A stretch of DNA of 64,000 nucleotides from Anaerobranca californiensis DSM 14826. GTDB taxonomy: Bacteria > Bacillota > Proteinivoracia > Proteinivoracales > Proteinivoracaceae. This document shows, one piece after another, positions 46,663-55,920 of this stretch (position 1 is its first letter; every line of letters starts with the position of its first letter). The position numbers and the translations under genes were made by a program. The notes under the pieces are model-generated. The model did not search any database. It was not told the origin of the DNA and saw only the letters and a list, made by a program, of their open reading frames with translations. The stretch lies in the NCBI RefSeq assembly GCF_900142275.1, contig NZ_FRAI01000009.1:32345-96344 (forward strand), in the 5' to 3' direction.

Positions 46663-47814
46663 ATGACATTAGATAAATTATTAGAAGGTTTATCTTTTAA
46701 TGAAAAAAATTTGGCAATTGTTTTAGGAGGGAGCTATGGAGCTCTTTCTATTGTACGAAGTTTAGGTCAAAAAAAAGTGCCAATTATAGTTATAGGAAAT
46801 AGAGATTTTATAGGAAATTCAAAATATTGTAATTTTTATTTTAAAACCGATGAAGATGAGGAAATTATAGATGTTTTAAAAGAAATTGCTAATAAATATA
46901 ATAGGAAAAGTGTAATTTTAACTGATTCTGACAGATATATTGAATTAATATATAATTATTGGGATGAATTAAAAGAATCTTATGTTTCCCATCTTTGTAA
47001 TAATAAAGAAACCTTTGATATTCTTGTAAATAAAGAATTATTATATAAAAAAAGTGAAGATTTAGGTTTAAATTGCCCTAAAACATATAAAAAAGATGAA
47101 ATATATAAAATAAATAATTTTCCTGTTATTGTTAAACCTTTAGATAAAGCTGTACTACCTTCAATAAAAGGTAATAAAGTCGCTTATTGTAAAAATAAAG
47201 AAGAATTATCAGAAATTCTAAGGATAGTAGATAGATATAAAACAGAATGCATTATTCAAGAAATAATCGAAGGAGATTTGTCGAGTTTATATTCTATAAC
47301 TTTATTTAGGAGCCATAAGGGAGAAATACAAATTGGTTATATAGGTCATAAAATAAGACAGTATCCTATAAATTTTGGAACCGTCAGTTCCTTTGTTACT
47401 AAAGATAATATAAAATTAGTTAATTTAAGCATAGAAATTCTAAATAAAATAAATTATATTGGGGTTGCAAATTTTGAATATAAGTATAGCGAAAAAGAAA
47501 GTGATTACTATATAATGGAAGTAAATGGTAGGTTTCCTATGGTAACAGGTATAACTGAAAAATTGAATAATAATTTTGTTTATAATATTTATAATAGCTG
47601 TTTAGAAAAAAGGATAGATAAGAATAAAGAAAATGAAAGTAAAATACTTTGGATTCATTTCTTACAAGATTTAAGGGCAAAAATCCAAATTAAAGATTTT
47701 TCATTTACTATCTTAAAACATAGGTTAAAAGGTTATAAAATTCATTGGGCTTTGTGGAATGTTAAAGACATTTCCCCATTTTTTACCTATATAAAAGAGC
47801 TTATTAAAAAATAA
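46663..47814 (+). CDS. ATP-grasp family ligase
   Basis: The 383-residue protein has a pre-ATP-grasp N-terminal Rossmann-like region (AIVLGGSYGALSIVRSLGQK). The ATP-grasp core shows FPVIVKPLDKAV (ATP lysine), CIIQEIIEGD and the metal-binding pattern YYIMEVNGRFPMVTGI (ExNxR). Such enzymes join a carboxylate to an amine or other nucleophile through an acyl phosphate. The substrates are unknown. It is the first gene of a four-protein cassette with a deacetylase-like, an opine-dehydrogenase-like and a B12-mutase-like protein. The start follows TTTGAGGTGAAATT. Local base composition is very AT-rich. Confidence 0.82.
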   Translation: MTLDKLLEGLSFNEKNLAIVLGGSYGALSIVRSLGQKKVPIIVIGNRDFIGNSKYCNFYFKTDEDEEIIDVLKEIANKYNRKSVILTDSDRYIELIYNYWDELKESYVSHLCNNKETFDILVNKELLYKKSEDLGLNCPKTYKKDEIYKINNFPVIVKPLDKAVLPSIKGNKVAYCKNKEELSEILRIVDRYKTECIIQEIIEGDLSSLYSITLFRSHKGEIQIGYIGHKIRQYPINFGTVSSFVTKDNIKLVNLSIEILNKINYIGVANFEYKYSEKESDYYIMEVNGRFPMVTGITEKLNNNFVYNIYNSCLEKRIDKNKENESKILWIHFLQDLRAKIQIKDFSFTILKHRLKGYKIHWALWNVKDISPFFTYIKELIKK

Positions 47815-47841
47815 TTTGCAAATAAGGGAGAGAATTTTGTT

Positions 47842-48477
47842 GTGATAAATATTGATAAATGTAAGTGGAAAAATGGTGCTGATAGTGCCGTCATGTTTAT
47901 GATAGATGATTTAGCAAATGTATGGCATGATGCAAATTTAAATGGAATATGTGATCTAGGAGAAGATTGGGGACATAAAGGGTATGAAAAAAATTCAATG
48001 TGGGATTTTTTAGAAAAAAATTTTTTAAATGAATTTCCCTATTTAAAAGTGACCTTTTTTTTAGTAGTAGGAAAAAGAGCTAGTATATTAAAACATAAAG
48101 ATTATACATATTCTGCAGATATATTATCAGATGATAAATTTTTATCTTTTTTAAGAGACATAGATAAAAATCCAATGGTAGAAATAGCTTATCATGGACT
48201 TACCCATGGTATTGCTGGAAAGAAAACAGAGGATTTTATTCAAGAATGGCAAACATATAGTAATTTAGATCAAGCAATAGAAACAATTAATGAAGGAAGA
48301 GAAATTTTTTATAAAGCACTTGGTTATTATCCTAGAGGGGGAAAATACCCTGGATATGCATATAACAATTTTTCAGATGAGTCTATAGCAAAAACTGGAT
48401 TTGATTGGTGGTGTAGACATTTCGATTTTTGGTTAGAAGAAAAAAGGGAGATTATCAGAATTACTCTTATGAAATAG
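47842..48477 (+). CDS. Polysaccharide-deacetylase-like protein, N-terminal part of a frameshifted gene
   Basis: This frame starts at GTG 47842 after AGGGAGAGAATTTTGTT and encodes a NodB-like fold. Features are VMFMIDDLANVWHDAN (metal-binding Asp pair region), YLKVTFFLVVGKR and the EIAYHGLTHG His-x3-His motif. The frame runs out just after FDWWCRHFDFWLEEK, inside an A6 run (48440-48445). The next frame continues the fold. One added A gives a single protein of 395 residues. The substrate may be an N-acetylated sugar or another amide; this member is divergent. Long calcium-like DANLNGICDLGEDWG insertion near residue 30 is unusual. Confidence 0.75.
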   Translation: MINIDKCKWKNGADSAVMFMIDDLANVWHDANLNGICDLGEDWGHKGYEKNSMWDFLEKNFLNEFPYLKVTFFLVVGKRASILKHKDYTYSADILSDDKFLSFLRDIDKNPMVEIAYHGLTHGIAGKKTEDFIQEWQTYSNLDQAIETINEGREIFYKALGYYPRGGKYPGYAYNNFSDESIAKTGFDWWCRHFDFWLEEKREIIRITLMK

Positions 48478-49028
48478 AGGAATTTAAAGGCGTTATAGAT
48501 ATTCCTTCTTCTATCGACGGAGCATATTATTCTACTAAAGTTTTAAAATACTTTTTTACAAAAAAATATCTTAAATCTGTAATTTATCAACTATTCAAAA
48601 ATAAAACAGTTGAACAATTAATAGATGAAAGGGTAAGAAATAATCAAATTATTAGTATTCAAGAACATACATCACCAGTTAGAACCGATGGGAAAATTCA
48701 ATATCCAAATATCGTTACAGATAAAGATAATCTACGCTACTTACTTAAATATTTAAAAAAATACAATCTCTGGTATGCAACGGGAAGCGAAATAGCTGAT
48801 TATTATTATCTATATACAAAAACCAAAATAGAGAAAAAATATCATGGTAAATATACAATAAAAACAGATGTAAAAAATATTGGTAAAGAACTTTCTGTTA
48901 AAGTTACAGGAAAAAATAATAATAAAATCAAAATTAATGACAAAATTATAAATCCAATTGGAAATAACAAAGGTGAAATCTTTAATATTTATATTGAAAA
49001 CATTATTTTTGATATAGAAGTAATATAA
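48429..49028 (+). CDS. Polysaccharide-deacetylase-like protein, C-terminal part of a frameshifted gene
   Basis: The true joining point is the A6 run at 48440-48445. From there this frame reads KGDYQNYSYEIEEFKGVIDIPSSIDGAYY and goes on through ISIQEHTSPVRTDGKIQYPN, the expected final His region of a NodB-like domain. A short beta-rich tail follows. There is no ribosome binding site for a separate start at 48429. It should be read with the upstream fragment as one gene. Confidence 0.7.
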   Translation: MVRRKKGDYQNYSYEIEEFKGVIDIPSSIDGAYYSTKVLKYFFTKKYLKSVIYQLFKNKTVEQLIDERVRNNQIISIQEHTSPVRTDGKIQYPNIVTDKDNLRYLLKYLKKYNLWYATGSEIADYYYLYTKTKIEKKYHGKYTIKTDVKNIGKELSVKVTGKNNNKIKINDKIINPIGNNKGEIFNIYIENIIFDIEVI

Positions 49029-49050
49029 AATTTTAATAGGGTGATTGAAA

Positions 49051-50121
49051 ATGAATATTACTGTTATAGGTGCTGGCAACTCAGGATTGGCAATGGCTGC
49101 ACATCTGGCATTAGAAGGAAATAAAGTTGTTTTATGGAATCGTTCTAAAGATCCAATATCAAAGTTAAGAAATACTAGGACCATTTACTGTAAAGGGATG
49201 ATATCCGATGCTGTACAAATTGATTTAGTAACAGATAATATTGAAGATGCTTTGGCTAAATCTGAAGTTATTTTGATTACAACACCGGCTAATTCCCACA
49301 AATATTTGGCGGAATTAATAGCTAAAAATTTAAAAAAAGAAGCACTTATTGTTTTAAATCCAGGGAGAACCTTTGGGGCTTTAGAATTCAACGAGATTTT
49401 CAAACAAAATAATAAAATTAAAATATCTTTAGCAGAAACACAAACTATAATTTATACTTGTAGAAAAATATCGGAAGATACTGTGAATATTATTACAATA
49501 AAGTCAGGAGTTTTAATTTCAACCTTTGATGCCAATGAAAATGAAAGGATTATAAAGAGGCTGCCAAAATGTTTACAAGGGTATTACAAGCCTGCGACCT
49601 CAATGATTGAAACATCAATAGGAAATGTTGGAATGATCCTCCACTGTGCTCCGTTGTTATTAAATACCGGTTGGACTGAATGTAAAACAAGCATATATAA
49701 ATATTATTATGATGGAATAACACCTAGTATTGCAAATTTATTAGAAAAATTAGATGCAGAAAGAATTCAAGTTTCAAAAAAATTAGGTTTTGAAGTTGAA
49801 ACAACAAAAGAATGGTTAATGAGAACATATAATGTTAAAGGTCAAAATTTATATGAGTGTATTCAAAATAACCAAGCTTATAAAACAATAGATGCTCCTA
49901 AATCATTAAACCATAGATATATTTACGAAGACGTTCCATGCGGCCTAGTGCCATTAGAAGCCATAGGGAAAATATTAGGTCTTAAGATGGAATATACTTC
50001 ATTAATTATCGATCTAGCAATAAGTTTAACTGATATAGACTATAGAAATATAGGAAGAAACTTAAGTAATATATGTAAAGATAAAGATTTAAGGCAACTC
50101 TTTAAAAGGAGGACAACTTAA
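49051..50121 (+). CDS. NAD(P)-dependent opine-dehydrogenase-family protein
   Basis: The 356-residue protein starts MNITVIGAGNSGLAMAAHLA, a GxGxxG dinucleotide site. Its C-terminal domain has the octopine/opine dehydrogenase pattern ETSIGNVGMILHCAPLLLNTGW, followed by LDAERIQVSKKLGFEVETTKEWL. Family enzymes reductively join an alpha-keto acid with an amino acid, or act on related imines. The substrates here are unknown. ATG 49051 is preceded by TAGGGTGATTGAAA; a TTG six bases earlier is less likely. Its last base is the first base of the next start codon, so coupling to the B12 gene is tight. Confidence 0.85.
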   Translation: MNITVIGAGNSGLAMAAHLALEGNKVVLWNRSKDPISKLRNTRTIYCKGMISDAVQIDLVTDNIEDALAKSEVILITTPANSHKYLAELIAKNLKKEALIVLNPGRTFGALEFNEIFKQNNKIKISLAETQTIIYTCRKISEDTVNIITIKSGVLISTFDANENERIIKRLPKCLQGYYKPATSMIETSIGNVGMILHCAPLLLNTGWTECKTSIYKYYYDGITPSIANLLEKLDAERIQVSKKLGFEVETTKEWLMRTYNVKGQNLYECIQNNQAYKTIDAPKSLNHRYIYEDVPCGLVPLEAIGKILGLKMEYTSLIIDLAISLTDIDYRNIGRNLSNICKDKDLRQLFKRRTT

Positions 50122-51308
50122 TGTTTAAGATAAAGTATGGTTTTATTAAACCTTCAATTGATGCTCATACAATGGGTTTATATTCAGCATCTGAACTTTT
50201 AAAGGAATGTGGATATGATGTATTAATAGCAGATGAAAAGATCTCCTTAGCTTTAGACAATATAAGATATGAAGAAAATAGAAATAAAATAATAACTTGG
50301 CTTAAGGAAAATGGAATTACCCATATTGGTATTAGTTATCGCCTTGATGAAATAGAAGCAGCAAATATTATGGGTTTTTTAGTTTATACATTAAAAAATT
50401 CAAGGATGTTTTCCTATCAAGGTGGACAAATCTTTTCTGTAATTTTTGGTGGTTTACCTAAAGCTTGTGAAATTATCGATAGAGAACATAATGGTTTTGT
50501 TAAAACATTTATTGGTGGAGAAACACCTTATGAATTTTTAACAAAAATAGGTGTTCCTGATGAAAAAATCCCTAAAAGTATAATAGAAGGCAGTTTTTAT
50601 GATGAAAACAGATTAAGTATTGGAAAAGAAATAATTAAATCTGGTAAATATCAATTGATAAAGCCAATAGATAGATCTGGATATAAAGAATTTGGAACAA
50701 AAAAAGATAGTGTTATAAAAAGATTAGAACACAATTTAAATAATAAATTTTTGCCGCTAATGAGAGCACATGTAGGACCATATTCCTCAACAAAAAATAG
50801 AATTGATTCCGTTAAAGAATTTTTATTGTGGGCAAAAAAATTAGCTGATGCAGGTTATTTAGATATATTGTCTATAGGTACATCACAACTAACTCAATCA
50901 AATTTTGGAGAAGATTGGGGGGATAAACCTAATGGTGGTGGTGTTCCAATAAATTCTCCAGAAGAATACAAACAAATTTGGCAATGTTCAAGACCACTTT
51001 TAATTAGAACCTATGCGGGAACTAAAAATATTCCACAATTAGCTAAAATACATGAAGAAACCATCAACATATGTTGGCATGCTTTATCTCTATGGTGGTT
51101 TAATAAATTGGATGGTAGAGGACCCTATGACTTATATACAAATTTATTACAACATGTTGAAACAATGAAATATATAGCAAAGACCAATAAACCATTAGAA
51201 CCAAATGTATCTCACCACTTTTCATTCAGAGGCGGAGATGATGTAACATATATAGTCACTGCATATTTAGCGGCAAAATTAGCTAAAAAATGGGTATTAA
51301 AACTTTAA
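50121..51308 (+). CDS. Cobalamin-dependent mutase-like protein, N-terminal part of a frameshifted gene
   Basis: The N-terminus carries a B12-binding domain with the base-off motif D14-A-H16-TM-G19 (SIDAHTMGLYSASELLKECGYDV), followed later by the loop VIFGGLPKACEI. A barrel domain resembling the large subunit of glutamate (methylaspartate) mutase starts near residue 210. The frame ends in an A6 run (51285-51290) in the middle of a barrel helix, AYLAAKLAKK. The following frame continues it without a gap, so this is one 634-residue gene with one base missing. It likely does a radical carbon-skeleton or amino-group rearrangement; the substrate is unknown. The ATG overlaps the previous stop. Confidence 0.8.
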   Translation: MFKIKYGFIKPSIDAHTMGLYSASELLKECGYDVLIADEKISLALDNIRYEENRNKIITWLKENGITHIGISYRLDEIEAANIMGFLVYTLKNSRMFSYQGGQIFSVIFGGLPKACEIIDREHNGFVKTFIGGETPYEFLTKIGVPDEKIPKSIIEGSFYDENRLSIGKEIIKSGKYQLIKPIDRSGYKEFGTKKDSVIKRLEHNLNNKFLPLMRAHVGPYSSTKNRIDSVKEFLLWAKKLADAGYLDILSIGTSQLTQSNFGEDWGDKPNGGGVPINSPEEYKQIWQCSRPLLIRTYAGTKNIPQLAKIHEETINICWHALSLWWFNKLDGRGPYDLYTNLLQHVETMKYIAKTNKPLEPNVSHHFSFRGGDDVTYIVTAYLAAKLAKKWVLKL

Positions 51309-52024
51309 TATTACAAAACATGCTAAATACACCTAAAATAACATGGGGAATTCAAGATTTAGCAAAATCCAGGGCTATGCTAAACTTAGTTAAAACATTA
51401 GAAGATAAAGACTTCAAAATTTTATTGCAAACTAGGGCCGGTCTTGATTATTTTAAACCTAATTTAGAAGAAGCCAAGATTCAATTAGCAGCTGTTACAG
51501 CACTTATGGATGATATAGATCCCCATAATCAGTGGAGTCCTCCTATTATTCATGTTGTTAGTTATTCCGAAGCCAGTCATTTAGCAACACCAGATATAGT
51601 TAATGAAAGTATCAAAATTACACAATATACATTACAAAAATATAGAACTTTAAGAAAACAGGGTCAAATAGAAGATATGAGTAAAAATTTAGAAATAGAA
51701 GAAAGAATGTATGAACTTTTAAATAGTGCCAAAGAAATAATAGATGCAATAGAAAAAAATATTTTAAATCCTTATTCTCCGGAAGGATTTTATAAAATAT
51801 TTGCCTCTGGATTTTTAATAGTACCTTATTTATGGGGAGATATTGAAGAATTTAAACATGCTACATACTGGAAGACAAAACCTGTTAACGGAAGTATAAA
51901 AGTTGTAGATGAAGATGGGAAAGTTATAAAACCTAGTAAAATAGTAAATTATGCTGTTCAAAATATTAAAGAAGTAGAGTATATATTAAAGGAAAAATCA
52001 TTAGCTAATTCTATATTTAATTAA
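51290..52024 (+). CDS. Cobalamin-dependent mutase-like protein, C-terminal part of a frameshifted gene
   Basis: This frame continues the barrel: MGIKTLILQNMLNTPKITWGI, then QDLAKSRAMLNLVKTLED, which resembles the 'GI..A.NIQGLKASRQMLNMV' stretch of methylaspartate mutase subunit E as I recall it. After ILLQTRAGLDYFKP and a helical stretch it ends with a small strand domain (VNGSIKVVDEDGKVIKPSKI). Its ATG coincides with the A6 run and has no ribosome binding site, so it is not a separate gene in my view. A true split into two subunits is the less likely alternative. Confidence 0.72.
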   Translation: MGIKTLILQNMLNTPKITWGIQDLAKSRAMLNLVKTLEDKDFKILLQTRAGLDYFKPNLEEAKIQLAAVTALMDDIDPHNQWSPPIIHVVSYSEASHLATPDIVNESIKITQYTLQKYRTLRKQGQIEDMSKNLEIEERMYELLNSAKEIIDAIEKNILNPYSPEGFYKIFASGFLIVPYLWGDIEEFKHATYWKTKPVNGSIKVVDEDGKVIKPSKIVNYAVQNIKEVEYILKEKSLANSIFN

Positions 52025-52103
52025 TGATGTTGTAAAGATCAAGAAAATAAATTATAATAATATTTGTTAGTGTAATAATTATGGAAAAAAGGAGGGGAGA
52101 TTA

Positions 52104-53144
52104 TTGGATTTAAAATATATAATATTTGCATTTCTCCTTTGTAGCTTATTGAATCCATTGGCTATAAAAATAGGGGAAAAATATATCCTAGATAAACCTG
52201 ATTATAGAAAAATACACACTAATCCAAAACCAAGGTCTGGAGGAATAGCTGTTTTTCTTACCCTCTTTATATTAAGCTTTTTTAATAAAGACGTAAGGAG
52301 TATTATTATACCATTATCTATAATCTTTACAGTTGGAATACTTGATGATATATATTGCCTTTCAGCAAAATTAAAATTATTTTTTCAAATATTAGTAGCT
52401 ATTATCACATACTATTTAGGATATGAAATAAATTCTGTTGCTATAGGAAATTTCACATTACAATTTACATATATAACTCCTTTTATAACTGCCCTTTGGA
52501 TAGTAGGTATAATGAATGCTATAAATTTAATTGATGGCCTAGATGGATTAGCTACTTCTATGGTACTGGTAAGTACTTTGGCATTTGCTTTCTTAACATA
52601 TAATTCTCCTTTAACTTTGGTAAGTATATTATTAGGTATATGTTTAGCTTTTTTAAGGGTCAATAAATTCCCTGCAAAAATTTTTTTAGGAGACAGTGGA
52701 AGCCTTTTATTTGGATATCTCTTATCAATAATTTCTATTAGCGTTATACAGGTGAATGGATATTCGCAAGCTATTGCTATATTTTTAATTATCTTTGTTC
52801 CAATAATAGATACGGCTTGGGCTTTTTTAAGGAGATTAATTACTAATAAACCTGTTTTTTCTCCTGATAAAAATCACCTACATCATAAAGTTTTAAAAGC
52901 TGATATAAAAGATGATAAAGCATTAATAATAATCAGCCTTTTGAGTGTATTGGCAGCTTTCTTAGGTGTTTTAATATATTACAATTTTTCTTTATCCACC
53001 ATTTTGTTGAGTTTTATATTAATACCTATGACATTTATTATATATAACCTTGACAAATATTTGACATTATTTTTAATAGTATTCAATACAGAAAAAGAAG
53101 TAGCATTCTCAAAAGAACAAAAAACAACAAATACACATCTTTAA
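52104..53144 (+). CDS. WecA/TagO-type undecaprenyl-phosphate glycosyl-1-phosphate transferase
   Basis: The 346-residue membrane protein belongs to the MraY/WecA family. These enzymes start lipid-linked glycans by moving a sugar 1-phosphate from a UDP-sugar to undecaprenyl phosphate. Motifs are RKIHTNPKPRSGGIAVFL, GILDDIY, MNAINLIDGLDGLA (magnesium Asp), FLGDSGSLLFGYLL and the cytosolic DKNHLHHK, which marks the WecA/TagO branch rather than MraY. About ten membrane helices are visible. The start is TTG 52104, preceded by AAGGAGGGGAGATTA. It opens the polymer part of the island. Confidence 0.92.
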   Translation: MDLKYIIFAFLLCSLLNPLAIKIGEKYILDKPDYRKIHTNPKPRSGGIAVFLTLFILSFFNKDVRSIIIPLSIIFTVGILDDIYCLSAKLKLFFQILVAIITYYLGYEINSVAIGNFTLQFTYITPFITALWIVGIMNAINLIDGLDGLATSMVLVSTLAFAFLTYNSPLTLVSILLGICLAFLRVNKFPAKIFLGDSGSLLFGYLLSIISISVIQVNGYSQAIAIFLIIFVPIIDTAWAFLRRLITNKPVFSPDKNHLHHKVLKADIKDDKALIIISLLSVLAAFLGVLIYYNFSLSTILLSFILIPMTFIIYNLDKYLTLFLIVFNTEKEVAFSKEQKTTNTHL

Positions 53145-53171
53145 TATTAAATTTAATTTGCAGGTGATTAT

Positions 53172-55445
53172 ATGGAGAAGTTATTTATAAAATTAGATGA
53201 AAAAATTGAAAAAATTATAGTTGCTGCTTTATTTGTTTTTTTGTTTATTGATATAATTAATGGCTTCTTGTTAAGAGCAAATATAATAAATGTAATTTCT
53301 TTATCCCAAATTTTTAAATTTAATATCCTTTTATTGATGTTATATTTAATATTAAAAAAATCTATGAATAAATTAAAAACTATCAATTTAGTTTATTTAT
53401 GCTTTTTTTTAATTTTGATAGCTTTTTTAAAAGAATTTCAACAAATAATAGATCTGTTGAAATTTTCCCTTTTTTTAATATTTTTTTATTTCGGAAAGAT
53501 TTATTTAAAAGATAAAAAAATAGTTGATAAAATATTTTTAATTAATTTTCTTTTTATTGTTGTAAACATATTTTTAGGTATATTAGGACTAGGTTTTCCC
53601 CAATATCAAGCAAATAGCATTGGAACAAGAGGGTTTTTTTATGCAGGTAATGATTTAACAATGGTTTTTTTAATTTTGTCCTTTTATATATTATTTATCA
53701 TTTGGTATAGTTACAATAAAAAATTTTACTATGTTTTTTCGATGTTTTTATATTTTTTAGCAGTAAATTTAGCGACAAAGAGTTCTATTTTAGGAATTAT
53801 AATAATAACTTTGTTTTTTCCCTTGAAAAATATAAAGATAACTAAAGAAAATTTTAAAAAAATATTATTTATAACATTTATTTTAATGGTTTTTATTATA
53901 TTTTTGCTAAAATTAACTGTTTTTGAAGACTTGATAGAAAGAAATATCGCTGCATTAAATAGATATAACAATAATATTATTTCCACAATATTATCTGGCA
54001 GAGATATTGCTTTTGTTAGAGTTTTTGAAGAATTCAAAAGGGATTTTTCATTATTTAGATTATTTATAGGTATGAATAAAAGGGTAGTTATAGAAATGGA
54101 ACTATTTGATATTTTTTTCAATTATGGTCTGTTAGGATTATTTTTATTTGTTGGTATTATATATGAAGTCTATAAAGATAGTTTTAAATATTTTAAAGAA
54201 AGTATCTATGTTAAAGATATTTTATTCCTTAATTTATTAATGTTATTATTTTCTTTTTTAAGTGGACATGTTTTTTTATCAGCTTCTGTTAATGTTTTTA
54301 TTAGTTTGTTAAATGTTGGTTTATTAAATGTACTTGAAAAAAAAGCAAAATCAAATAATAAGAGGATATTTTTAATATCTAATATGTATCCTAGTGAAGA
54401 TAACCCGTATTTTGGGGTTTTTGTAAAAAATACAGAGGATTTATTAGCAGAACATAGCTATATCACTACTCAAAAGGCAGTAATAAACCGAACTAATTTA
54501 ACTTTAGGGGAAAAAATTAAAAATTACCTTGCCTTTTATTTTAATATTATATATTTAGGGCTTAAAGTAGAAGATTATGATATTATTTATGCTCATTTTA
54601 TTACACATTCATCTATCCCTTTAATTTCATTAAAATTCTTTGTCAATAAACCATTAATTATCAATACCCACGGTTCTGACGTTTTAGTTAAAGGGAAACT
54701 TGCTAAAATTCTCTCATTTTTTAGTTCCATTATTGTTAAGCTAGCTGATTTAATAGTAGTTCCATCTGACTATTTTAAGGAAATTGTATCTAAAAAATTT
54801 AATGTAAGTGAAGAAAAAATAATAGTATTCCCTTCTGGTGGTATAGATTGTACCATATTTTTCCCAGATAAAGGTGAGAAAAATGAGAATTATGTGTTGG
54901 GATTTGTTTCTAGGATAGAAAAAGGTAAAGGATGGGATATATTTATTGATATTATTCAGAAATTTAACTATAAATATCCCCATATATCTATTGAAGGTAT
55001 TATAATTGGTGATGGTAAAGATGGGAATAAATGTCTGCAAAAAATAGATAATTTAAATTTAACGTCAAAAATTAAATTTTTAGGTGGTTTACCTCCTAAA
55101 AAACTAAAAGAATACTATAATAAATTTGATATTTTAATTTTTCCAACAAGGTTAGAAGAAAGTTTAGGCCTTGTTGGATTAGAAGCTATGGCATGTAAAA
55201 CCCCTGTTATAGCATCAAATATTGGCGGGATAAGAACTTATATTAAGGATAATGTAAATGGATTTTTAGTAGATGTAGATGATATTGATGGATTTATAGA
55301 AACTATTTATAAATATCTTAATTTAACTGAAAAGGAAAAAGAAAAAATTTGTGATAATGCTTATCAAACTTCTTTAATGTATGATAAAAAAAGGGTAATT
55401 AACAATTTTATTCAAAGACTCCAATTGATAGAAAGGAAAAAATAA
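53172..55445 (+). CDS. Fusion of a Wzy-like membrane polymerase with a GT4 glycosyltransferase
   Basis: The 757-residue protein has about ten membrane helices in its first 390 residues, with an outer-loop segment (GFPQYQANSIGTRGFFYAGNDL) like O-antigen polymerase/ligase proteins. A GT4 glycosyltransferase follows without a break: NKRIFLISNMYPSEDNPYFGVF, NTHGSDVLVKG, DLIVVPSDYFKEIV, GFVSRIEKGKGWDIF and the EX7E pattern in LEESLGLVGLEAMACKTPVIAS. Both domains look complete, so the enzyme could extend and polymerise glycan at the membrane. The start follows TGCAGGTGATT. This region is extremely AT-rich compared with the housekeeping genes. Confidence 0.85.
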   Translation: MEKLFIKLDEKIEKIIVAALFVFLFIDIINGFLLRANIINVISLSQIFKFNILLLMLYLILKKSMNKLKTINLVYLCFFLILIAFLKEFQQIIDLLKFSLFLIFFYFGKIYLKDKKIVDKIFLINFLFIVVNIFLGILGLGFPQYQANSIGTRGFFYAGNDLTMVFLILSFYILFIIWYSYNKKFYYVFSMFLYFLAVNLATKSSILGIIIITLFFPLKNIKITKENFKKILFITFILMVFIIFLLKLTVFEDLIERNIAALNRYNNNIISTILSGRDIAFVRVFEEFKRDFSLFRLFIGMNKRVVIEMELFDIFFNYGLLGLFLFVGIIYEVYKDSFKYFKESIYVKDILFLNLLMLLFSFLSGHVFLSASVNVFISLLNVGLLNVLEKKAKSNNKRIFLISNMYPSEDNPYFGVFVKNTEDLLAEHSYITTQKAVINRTNLTLGEKIKNYLAFYFNIIYLGLKVEDYDIIYAHFITHSSIPLISLKFFVNKPLIINTHGSDVLVKGKLAKILSFFSSIIVKLADLIVVPSDYFKEIVSKKFNVSEEKIIVFPSGGIDCTIFFPDKGEKNENYVLGFVSRIEKGKGWDIFIDIIQKFNYKYPHISIEGIIIGDGKDGNKCLQKIDNLNLTSKIKFLGGLPPKKLKEYYNKFDILIFPTRLEESLGLVGLEAMACKTPVIASNIGGIRTYIKDNVNGFLVDVDDIDGFIETIYKYLNLTEKEKEKICDNAYQTSLMYDKKRVINNFIQRLQLIERKK

Positions 55446-55447
55446 AT

Positions 55448-55920
55448 ATGAAGAAAAAAATACTATTTATTTCATCAAATGGTGGTCATTTTGCACAATT
55501 GATGGAATTAGTAGAACCACTAAAAGAAAAATATAAATATAAACTTGTTATAGAATACTTGCCTTGCCATGAAAATTTGAAAAAAAATATAATGTTAGTT
55601 TTTTAATCCATGGGGGAAGGAATAATTTGTTTAGATATCTTTATAATTTTACAATTAATAGTATTAAATCTTTTTTGATATTACTTAAAGAAAAGCCAGA
55701 TGTAATAATTACAACAGGTGCCCATACTTGTGTTCCAATGTGTTATTTAGGTAAAATTTTTAAAAAGAAGATCATTTATATTGAAAGTTTCGCTAAAGTA
55801 AAAACACCAAACTTATCAGGAAAACTAGTTTATCCAATCGCCGATTTATTTATCGTTCAATGGCCTGAACTATTAAAATACTACCCTAAAGGAAAATATT
55901 TAGGAGGAGGGCTTTATTGA
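55448..55920 (+). CDS. PssD/Alg14-like glycosyltransferase subunit, frameshifted
   Basis: ATG 55448 opens KKKILFISSNGGHFAQLMEL, the membrane-associated Alg14/PssD start, and the frame stops at 55606. An A8 run (55580-55587) lies at the break. From there the -1 frame reads KYNVSFLIHGGRNNLFRYLYN and continues KEKPDVIITTGAHTCVPMCYLG and KKIIYIESFAKVKTPNLSGKLVY, and ends YPKGKYLGGGLY at 55920. One extra A gives a normal 157-residue protein. It pairs with the PssE-like gene, whose start overlaps its stop; together they should form one two-subunit sugar transferase. Confidence 0.82.
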
